Of a stretch of DNA of 64,000 bases, positions 57,708 through 64,000 are shown piece after piece. Source of the stretch: Pantoea sp. Ap-967 (GTDB lineage Bacteria; Pseudomonadota; Gammaproteobacteria; Pseudomonadales; Pseudomonadaceae); assembly GCF_011752565.1 (NCBI RefSeq), contig NZ_VWXK01000011.1, forward strand, positions 124,001 to 188,000. Direction: 5' to 3'. The notes beneath the pieces were generated by a model. It saw nothing but the letters and a program-made list of their open reading frames with translations, searched no databases and was not told where the DNA came from. How positions within the stretch are numbered: position 1 is the stretch's first letter; every line of letters starts with the position of its first letter. Both the position numbers and the translations under genes were made by a program.

Positions 57708-59171
57708 GTGAGCCAAGCTTTTGTAGTCGTAGATACCCCCGAACAGGCCGTCGACCGTCTGGCGGCCCTGCATGACCAGGCCACCGGGGCGCTGAGCCAG
57801 GCCCTCAAGCGCTACCTGAAGGACCGTACCGAGCCAAATGCCGATGAGCATGCCCTGTTCCGCTACCCGGCACTGCGCCTGACCTACCACAGCCACGGTG
57901 AAGTCGCCGCCACCACCCGCGCCTATGCCAAGGTCCAGGTGGCCGGCACCTACAGCGTCACGGTCACCCAGCCTGCGGCGTTTCGTGGCTACCTGCTGGA
58001 CCAGCTGCGGCCCTTGATGCACGACTACACGGTAACCGTGGAAGTTGGCGTCAGCGAACAGAACATTCCTTACCCCTATGTGGTCGACCAGGGTGATGAG
58101 CTGGCCGGCAGCGGTATCACCGCCGCGGAGCTCGCCCGCGTGTTCCCCAGCACCGACCTGTCCGCCGCCACCGACAATATCGCCGATGGCCTGTACGACT
58201 GGGGCAACGCCGAAACCCTGCCGCTGGCGCTGTTCGACGCCGCCCGCGTGGACTTCTCGCTGCGCCGCCTGGTGCACTACACCGGCAGCGACTGGCGCCA
58301 TGTGCAGCCATGGATCCTGCTGACCAACTACCACCGCTACGTCGACCAGTTCATCAGCCACGGCCTTGAGCAGCTGCGCGAAGACCCACGCTTCGTGCGC
58401 ATGGTGCTGCCAGGCAACGTGGTGATCGAGAAGGGCATGGACCACGGCGAGGCGCAGGCCCTGGTGGCCAGCGTGATCTGGCACCGCTACCAGATGCCGG
58501 CCTACCACCTGATCGCGGCCGACGGTGACGGCGTCACCCTGGTCAACATCGGTGTCGGCCCGTCCAATGCCAAGAACATCACCGACCACCTGGCGGTGCT
58601 GCGCCCGCATTGCTGGCTGATGATTGGCCACTGTGGTGGCCTGCGCCAGTCGCAAACCATCGGCGATTATGTGCTGGCCCACGCCTACATGCGCCGCGAC
58701 GGTATTCTCGACCGCGTGGTGCCGCCGAACATTCCGATTCCGGCCCTGGCCGAGGTGCAACTGGCCTTGCAGGAAGCTGCGGCGCAAGTGACCGGCGAGC
58801 GTGGTGAGGAACTGAAGAAGCGCCTGCGCACCGGCACCGTGCTGACCTACGACGACCGCAACTGGGAACTGCGCTGGGCCCAGGAGCGGCCGCTGATCAA
58901 CCTGTCGCGGGCCGTGGCGGTGGATATGGAAAGCGGCACCATCGCTGCCCAGGGCTATCGCCTGCGGGTGCCGTATGGCACGTTGCTGTGCGTATCCGAC
59001 AAACCCCTGCACAGCGAGATCAAGCTGCCGGGCTCGGCCAACGCCTTCTACAACCGGGCGGTCAGCCAGCACTTGAAAATCGGCATTGCCGCCCTCGACC
59101 TGCTGCGCACCGAGCTCAATTCGTTGCACTCGCGTAAACTGCGCAGCTTCGATGAGCCGCCGTTCCGCTGA
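57708..59171 (+). CDS. amn: AMP nucleosidase
   Basis: This 487-residue enzyme splits AMP into adenine and ribose 5-phosphate and regulates the adenylate pool. The N-terminal Amn domain (ALFRYPALRLTYHSHGE) and the phosphorylase-like core (INIGVGPSNAKN after VTLV; LRPHCWLMIGHCGGLRQSQT; VAVDMESGTIAAQGYRLRVP) are clear. GTG 57708 has AGGAAG seven bases upstream and gives the family length; a GTG at 57618 would add an unmatched 30-residue leader. Confidence 0.96.
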   Translation: MSQAFVVVDTPEQAVDRLAALHDQATGALSQALKRYLKDRTEPNADEHALFRYPALRLTYHSHGEVAATTRAYAKVQVAGTYSVTVTQPAAFRGYLLDQLRPLMHDYTVTVEVGVSEQNIPYPYVVDQGDELAGSGITAAELARVFPSTDLSAATDNIADGLYDWGNAETLPLALFDAARVDFSLRRLVHYTGSDWRHVQPWILLTNYHRYVDQFISHGLEQLREDPRFVRMVLPGNVVIEKGMDHGEAQALVASVIWHRYQMPAYHLIAADGDGVTLVNIGVGPSNAKNITDHLAVLRPHCWLMIGHCGGLRQSQTIGDYVLAHAYMRRDGILDRVVPPNIPIPALAEVQLALQEAAAQVTGERGEELKKRLRTGTVLTYDDRNWELRWAQERPLINLSRAVAVDMESGTIAAQGYRLRVPYGTLLCVSDKPLHSEIKLPGSANAFYNRAVSQHLKIGIAALDLLRTELNSLHSRKLRSFDEPPFR

Positions 59172-59177
59172 GGATCC

Positions 59178-59807
59178 ATGCCACTGCCACCCCGTTCCAA
59201 GCCGCGCCGCCCCCAGGCGCGGCCTGCCGGCCCCCGTCGCCAGGCCAAGGCGCCGCCGGCCGAGCCGCGCCTGATCCTGTTCAACAAACCCTTCGACGTG
59301 CTGACCCAGTTCAGCGACGGTGAAGGGCGGGCGACGCTCAAGGATTTCATCGACATCCCGGGCGTGTACCCGGCCGGGCGCCTGGACCGCGACAGCGAAG
59401 GCCTGCTGCTATTGACCAACGATGGTGGGCTGCAGGCGCGCATCGCCGACCCCAAGCACAAGTTGCCCAAGACCTATTGGGTGCAGGTAGAGGGCGAGCC
59501 GAGCGAGGAGCAGATCCAGCGCCTGCGCGACGGCGTTCAGCTCAATGATGGCCCGACCCTGCCGGCCGAGGCACGGCGCCTCGAAGAACCCGAGTTGTGG
59601 CCGCGCAACCCGCCGGTACGCTTTCGCAAAAGCGTGCCGACCTGCTGGCTGGAGTTGGTGATCCGTGAGGGGCGCAACCGCCAGGTGCGGCGCATGACGG
59701 CGGCAGTGGGGCTGCCGACCTTGCGCCTGGTGCGGTTGCGGATTGGCGACTGGGCGCTGGATGGGCTTGAACAAGGTTGCTGGCGTGAAGTCGCGCCCAA
59801 GCTTTAG
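59178..59807 (+). CDS. rluE: 23S rRNA pseudouridine synthase RluE
   Basis: This 209-residue RsuA-family pseudouridine synthase modifies position 2457 of 23S rRNA (E. coli numbering). The catalytic aspartate is in [18 protein letters not shown], and [19 protein letters not shown] is conserved. A basic N terminus ([18 protein letters not shown]) replaces the S4 domain. It follows amn by six bases, so it belongs to the same transcript. Confidence 0.94.
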   Translation: MPLPPRSKPRRPQARPAGPRRQAKAPPAEPRLILFNKPFDVLTQFSDGEGRATLKDFIDIPGVYPAGRLDRDSEGLLLLTNDGGLQARIADPKHKLPKTYWVQVEGEPSEEQIQRLRDGVQLNDGPTLPAEARRLEEPELWPRNPPVRFRKSVPTCWLELVIREGRNRQVRRMTAAVGLPTLRLVRLRIGDWALDGLEQGCWREVAPKL

Positions 59808-59875
59808 GCCCATCCGCGGGTAAACCCGCTCCCACCTAATGTAGGAGCGGGCTTGCCCCGCGAACAGGCCCCTGC
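59807..59875. repeat. REP pair, core types GCGGGT-AAACCCGC and GCGGGC-TTGCCCCGC
   Basis: A full REP with GTAGGAGCGGGCTTGCCCCGCGAA and a diverged inverted copy with CCGCGGGTAAACCCGCTCCCAC lie between the convergent rluE and DUF2788 genes. Confidence 0.85.
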
Positions 59876-59879
59876 ATGC

Positions 59880-60083
59880 CTATACCCCTTCGAGAAACGC
59901 CACCACCACGCTCTTGATGATGAAGGCCAGCACCCCAAGCCCAAGCACAAAGAACAGAATCAGCGTACCGAACCGCCCGGCCTTGGACTTTTTCGCCAAG
60001 TCCCAGACGATGAAACCCATGAACCCGATCAACACGGTCACCAGGATGATCATCATCCATTCTTCGAATACGGCGGGGTCCAT
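59880..60083 (-). CDS. DUF2788 small membrane protein
   Basis: This 67-residue protein has two membrane segments (residues about 9-28 and 38-60) separated by a basic loop, DLAKKSKAGRFG. It matches the DUF2788 family of small inner-membrane proteins in gamma-proteobacteria, of unknown role. GGAG lies eight bases upstream of ATG. It stands alone between rluE and the Lrp-type regulator. Confidence 0.87.
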   Translation of the reverse strand: MDPAVFEEWMMIILVTVLIGFMGFIVWDLAKKSKAGRFGTLILFFVLGLGVLAFIIKSVVVAFLEGV

Positions 60084-60136
60084 CGGCGCTCTCCTGGCAG
60101 GCTAAATCGGCCGAGTATACGCCTGCCAGCGCGCAA

Positions 60137-60613
60137 TTAACGGAGGTGGGTCAATGGCAGCTCGGTACTGGCCAGCACCTGGTTGAGCACAAAGCTCGAA
60201 CGCACACTGGTAACCCCTTCGATACGGGTCAGGCTGCCCAGCAGCAGCTTCTGGTAATGGTCCATGTCCGGCACCACCACCTTCAGCTGGTAGTCAGCGT
60301 CCATGCCGGTGACCAGGCTGCATTCAAGCACCTGCGGCAGGTTGCGAATGGCCGCCTCGAAGGTTTCGAAGCGCTCGGGGGTGTGCCGGTCCATGCCGAT
60401 CAGCACGTAGGCCGTGAGGCTCAGGCCAAGCTTCTTGCGATCCAGCAGGGCGACCTGGCGCGAGATATAGCCGTCGTCTTCCAGCTGCTTGACCCGACGC
60501 GAGCATGGCGATGGCGACAGGCCAATGCGCTCGGCCAGCTCCTGGTTGGAGATGCGCGCATCGCGCTGCAATTCGGCAAGAATGCTCAGGTCGTAGCGGT
60601 CAAGTTTGCTCAT
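60137..60613 (-). CDS. Lrp/AsnC-family transcriptional regulator
   Basis: This 158-residue regulator has an N-terminal winged HTH (LSILAELQRDARISNQELAE, then IGLSPSPCSRRVKQLEDDGY) and a C-terminal RAM (ACT-like) ligand domain (LGLSLTAYVLIGMD..EAAIRNLPQVLECSLVTG). Such proteins are feast-famine amino-acid sensors. The adjacent divergent region is a long non-coding interval, which may hold its own operator: two TTGCG-type motifs lie at about 60668-60705. The target gene is unknown. Confidence 0.93.
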   Translation of the reverse strand: MSKLDRYDLSILAELQRDARISNQELAERIGLSPSPCSRRVKQLEDDGYISRQVALLDRKKLGLSLTAYVLIGMDRHTPERFETFEAAIRNLPQVLECSLVTGMDADYQLKVVVPDMDHYQKLLLGSLTRIEGVTSVRSSFVLNQVLASTELPLTHLR

Positions 60614-60689
60614 GGAAATGGCCTTTTCTGTTCGGATTGCGGTGAATTATCGATCCAGGGTTAAAAATTGCGCAAGTGCTATTTATCTG

Positions 60690-60928
60690 AGCAATCTTCG
60701 CAATCCTCTGCCGCACCTGCTCCCGTATCTTTAACTCCAGAATCACTGCCCGGACATCAGTCCACGGCGACGCGCCCTAGGCGGGCGGTCGCGGCCCGGC
60801 CATCCAACAGGATCTGCCAGGCCCCCGGGCTACACAGCGTCCAGAAGACGCTGTGAGGTGAGCCGGCATCACAAGTGCCGAGCACGGACGACAAATTCCA
60901 AAGGGAGGCCCCATGGCCTCCCTTTTTT
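60690..60928 (+). ncRNA. Possible small RNA ending at a strong terminator
   Basis: The 407-base gap between the Lrp gene and the DUF6515 gene has no convincing ORF. It does contain GC-rich self-complementary stretches, a perfect hairpin ACAGCGTC-CAGAA-GACGCTGT at 60834-60854 and a textbook terminator at 60903-60928 with no gene upstream on that strand. A rightward non-coding transcript of about 150-230 nt is the simplest reading. The start is not defined, and no known Pseudomonas sRNA was recognised. Confidence 0.4.
60903..60928 (+). terminator. Strong orphan rho-independent terminator
   Basis: A perfect 8-bp stem GGGAGGCC / GGCCTCCC with a CCAT loop is followed by six T on the plus strand. 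The gene to the left runs leftward, so the terminator has no annotated plus-strand gene to serve. Confidence 0.9.
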
Positions 60929-61020
60929 CATGGCCGCGATTTCATCTGGCAGCGGCGTACAGGGGCGCCGCCGCCGCGTTAGACTGGCAGCATGCTGGTT
61001 TATTCACCGTGAGGAACAAC

Positions 61021-61836
61021 ATGAAGTCGCGCATCTGGCAGTTGGCAGGTGTTGGTTTGCTGGGTTTGAGCCTGAGCCTCGGGGCCATGGCCGAGGGGCC
61101 GGGCGAGGGCCATGAAGACGGTGGCCCCCGTCGCCCGCTCGGTTCGCGTGACCAGGTGCGCCAGACCGAGCCTGCCCGGCAGGGTTACTACCAGGACATT
61201 CCCCGGCGCAACGGCGACAACCGCCATTGGCAAGCCGGCGGCCCTGGCCAGCGCCCGGGTGGCGATTGGCAGGGGCGCCCGGACGGCCATGGCAATGGCT
61301 GGGGGCCAGGCCCGCAGTACCGCCCTGGGCACAATGTCGACCGCTTCCCGGACCGCTACTGGAAAGTGCCTTACCGCGGCCAGGACTACTTCTATTCCGG
61401 TGGCTACTGGTACCGCCCCCATGGCGGTGGCTACGTCGTGGTGACTCCACCCTATGGTGTGCGGGTCGGCTACCTGCCCTCCTATGCGCGGGAGGTCTGG
61501 CTGGGCGGTGCGCTGTTCTTCCTGGTAGCCGACACCTATTACCAGTACCTGGCCGACAGCCAGGAATACGTGGTGGTGAACCCGCCGGTTGGCGCACCCG
61601 CGCCGCTGCCGGCAGCGGCACCGGCGAACAATGTGTATGACGTGGTGGCGTACCCGATGTATGGGCAGGGCCAGGAGCAGCAGGACCAGGACCGCTACCA
61701 GTGCCACCGCTGGGCGGTCAGCCAGTCGGGCTTCGACCCGGCAACCGCGCCATACGCACCGCCAGCGGAAGTGGCAAGCAACTACCGCCGGGCCTTGGGG
61801 GCCTGCTTCAGTGGCCGAGGCTACAGCGTGAACTGA
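61021..61836 (+). CDS. DUF6515-type secreted protein
   Basis: This 271-residue protein starts with a signal peptide (LSLSLGAMA-EGP). Residues 30-110 are rich in G, R, P and Q and probably disordered. A hydrophobic beta-type domain follows (YWKVPYRGQDYFYSGGYWYR, VVVTPPYGVRVGYLPSYA). A separate C-terminal module reads RYQCHRWAVSQSGFDPA, a motif that recurs on other periplasmic proteins, with a second cysteine at ALGACFSGRGY. The two cysteines may pair. GAGGA upstream decides ATG 61021. The function is unknown. Confidence 0.8.
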   Translation: MKSRIWQLAGVGLLGLSLSLGAMAEGPGEGHEDGGPRRPLGSRDQVRQTEPARQGYYQDIPRRNGDNRHWQAGGPGQRPGGDWQGRPDGHGNGWGPGPQYRPGHNVDRFPDRYWKVPYRGQDYFYSGGYWYRPHGGGYVVVTPPYGVRVGYLPSYAREVWLGGALFFLVADTYYQYLADSQEYVVVNPPVGAPAPLPAAAPANNVYDVVAYPMYGQGQEQQDQDRYQCHRWAVSQSGFDPATAPYAPPAEVASNYRRALGACFSGRGYSVN

Positions 61837-61854
61837 GCACTTGCGGGCGCGGGG

Positions 61855-62724
61855 TTACACCGGGTCGGCGTGCACCAACACATCGGCTTTCGGGTACTGC
61901 TGGCGGATCACTGCCGAGGCGCGCACGCACAGGGCGTGCGCCTCGTGCAGCGGTAATTGCCCCGGCAGTTCCAGGTGCAACTGCACGAACCACTGGTTGC
62001 CCGACTCTCGCGTGCGCAAATCGTGCACGCCTTTGACGCCCGGTATGCCCAGCACCAACTCGACCATGGCTTCGCCAATGGTGTCGGGCAGCGCTTTGTC
62101 CATGAGGATGGCGGTGCTTTCCCGAGCGATCTGCACCGCACTCCACAGGATGTACAAGGCAATGCCCAGGCCGAACAGTGCGTCCAGTTGCGGCCAGCCA
62201 AAACCTGCCAGCAGCAGTGCAAGCAGGATGCTGCCGTTCAGCAGCAGGTCGGAGCGGTAATGCAGCGAGTCTGCCCGCACTGCCGTCGAGCCGGTCAGGC
62301 GGATGACCTTGCGCTGGAACAACAGCAGGGCGACGGTCAGTGCCAGCGACAGCAGCATCACCGCGATGCCGATGGCGGTGTCACCCAGCGGTTGCGGCGC
62401 CTGCAGGCGCTCGGCCGCCTGCACCCCGATCAATACCGCGCTCACCCCGATGAACAGCGCCTGGGCCATGCCGGCCAAGGCTTCGGCCTTGCCATGGCCG
62501 AACCGGTGGTCGTCATCGGCCGGGCGCAGGGCATAGTGCACCGCAAGCAGGTTGAGAAATGACGCCACGGCATCCAGCGCCGAGTCGGTCAGCCCGGCCA
62601 GCAGGCTGACCGAACCGCTCAGCCACCAGGCCACCGCCTTGCTCAATACCAGGATGCTGGCCACCGCCAACGACGCGCGGGTGGCCAGGCGCAGCAGGCG
62701 CTGGTGTTCGGCCGAGGTGGTCAT
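61855..62724 (-). CDS. Cation diffusion facilitator, FieF-like
   Basis: This 289-residue inner-membrane exporter of divalent metals has six membrane segments. The metal site residues are visible as GLTDSALDAVAS (first D-x-x-x-D pair) and HYRSDLLLN (H-x-x-x-D), the zinc/iron type as in FieF of E. coli. A cytosolic C-terminal domain has the GIPGVKGVHDLRTRESGNQW fold. The start at 62724 (MTTSAEHQ) is the most likely of several. Confidence 0.93.
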   Translation of the reverse strand: MTTSAEHQRLLRLATRASLAVASILVLSKAVAWWLSGSVSLLAGLTDSALDAVASFLNLLAVHYALRPADDDHRFGHGKAEALAGMAQALFIGVSAVLIGVQAAERLQAPQPLGDTAIGIAVMLLSLALTVALLLFQRKVIRLTGSTAVRADSLHYRSDLLLNGSILLALLLAGFGWPQLDALFGLGIALYILWSAVQIARESTAILMDKALPDTIGEAMVELVLGIPGVKGVHDLRTRESGNQWFVQLHLELPGQLPLHEAHALCVRASAVIRQQYPKADVLVHADPV

Positions 62725-62740
62725 GTGCGGGAAATCGTCC

Positions 62741-63160
62741 TCAGGCCGCCGGCACCAGGCCAAGCGCCGCCAGCTGTTCCACGCTGCCGCGGTGCTGGAT
62801 CAACCGTGGGTCGTCCAGCGGCAGGCGCTGGCCCAGTTCGCTTTCCAGAATGGCCTGCAGCTTGAGGTTGTCGACCTTGCCGTCGGGGGTGACGGCCTGT
62901 TGCAGCTTGGCGGGCGCGACCTGGGCCGTGGTACCGCCTGGGAAGTAGATAGCGCCCGTGGCGAAGTCAACGCCGAAGGCGATCAGGCCGGGAATGACAT
63001 AGAACAGGATGCCGATTGCGTCGAGCGCAACGATCACCGGGTCGACCTTGCCGTCGATCTGGCCACGGCGGTCTGGGTAGAACAGCGTGCCACAGGCCGT
63101 CAGCTGGGTGAGCAGGGTGGCAATCAGGGCGCCGCCAATGACGCGGGATGGGATGCGCAT
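62741..63160 (-). CDS. Small hypothetical lipoprotein
   Basis: This 139-residue protein has a lipoprotein signal with the lipobox LTACGTLFYP (Cys23) and one hydrophobic segment (IVALDAIGILFYVIPGLIAF). The rest is a polar domain (GGTTAQVAPAKLQQAVTPDG, ending LAALGLVPAA). No function is known; similar proteins are sometimes mislabelled as polynucleotide phosphorylase. GGAG lies nine bases before ATG 63160. It precedes the efflux gene by 16 bases, so the two are probably one unit. Confidence 0.8.
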   Translation of the reverse strand: MRIPSRVIGGALIATLLTQLTACGTLFYPDRRGQIDGKVDPVIVALDAIGILFYVIPGLIAFGVDFATGAIYFPGGTTAQVAPAKLQQAVTPDGKVDNLKLQAILESELGQRLPLDDPRLIQHRGSVEQLAALGLVPAA

Positions 63161-63277
63161 GTAAATCTCCGGAAAAGGTGTCCTGCAGGGTGGGCGAAGC
63201 GCCAGCACCTGATGCTAAGACCATGATAGAGCAGGCTCGGTTCGCCGTTATACTCGCCGCACTGTTCGAGGACCACC

Positions 63278-64000
<723 letters not shown>

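Noticed and set aside
57156..59129. 657-residue minus-strand ORF opposite amn
   Set aside because: It is a shadow of amn and the AidB-like gene, with no motif and no ribosome binding site.

Overview
The window looks like chromosomal DNA of a fluorescent pseudomonad of the Pseudomonas putida group. It is GC-rich, densely coded, full of paired REP elements of the P. putida type, and carries gene sets in an order typical of Pseudomonas: leuS-lptE-holA, lnt-corC-ybeY-ybeZ, hemL-thiE-thiD-ladS, and proA-nadD-rsfS-rlmH-mrdA-rodA-mltB-rlpA-dacA-ybeD-lipB-lipA. No phage, insertion sequence, CRISPR array, rRNA or tRNA was seen. All identifications come from reading the sequence and from knowledge of families; no database search was run.

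Region by region: (1) 1-6.9 kb holds a two-component system beside a TonB-dependent siderophore receptor with a Fur-like box, a LexA-like XRE regulator whose S24 catalytic dyad is replaced, ppa, an MtfA-type peptidase and a DedA protein. (2) 6.9-15.1 kb is an ethanolamine island: a GNAT enzyme, then eutC, eutB, the permease eat, the aldehyde dehydrogenase exaC, and the divergent sigma-54 activator eatR. Two -24/-12 promoters are visible, and a REP pair lies inside the eatR coding sequence. (3) 15.1-17.5 kb holds mpl, ubiX and a small lipoprotein. (4) 17.5-24.4 kb holds an SDR oxidoreductase, a lipoprotein joining MORN repeats to a C13/caspase-like peptidase, a MaoC hydratase, an LrgA/LrgB pair, a LON-domain protein, a DedA-PAP2 fusion and an alkyladenine glycosylase. 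(5) 24.6-36.1 kb is the long elongation and cell-wall cluster from proA to lipA: NAD synthesis, ribosome silencing and methylation, the rod complex MrdA-RodA with MltB, RlpA and DacA, then lipoate synthesis. (6) 36.1-43.2 kb holds ldcA, a second lytic transglycosylase, a small arfA gene with a terminator inside its own reading frame, then holA, lptE and leuS. (7) 43.4-55 kb holds two poorly known genes, lnt-corC-ybeY-ybeZ, DUF1820, a Sel1 protein, hemL, thiE, thiD and a LadS-type kinase without a receiver domain. (8) 55-64 kb holds a YcaC-like hydrolase, an AidB-like flavoprotein, amn, rluE, DUF2788, an Lrp-type regulator, a possible small RNA, a DUF6515 secreted protein, a FieF-type efflux protein, a lipoprotein and the start of hrpB.

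Working together: ethanolamine is imported by Eat, split to acetaldehyde and ammonia by EutBC, and the acetaldehyde is oxidised by ExaC under EatR/RpoN control. The mrdA-rodA-mltB-rlpA-dacA block with mpl, ldcA and the second transglycosylase covers peptidoglycan elongation, trimming and recycling. YbeZ, YbeY and RsfS serve ribosome maturation and silencing, and ArfA serves ribosome rescue. From memory of P. putida KT2440 locus order, regions 2-3 and regions 4-8 lie on opposite replichores there, so this window may span the end point of an inversion around the origin, with a REP pair at the join.
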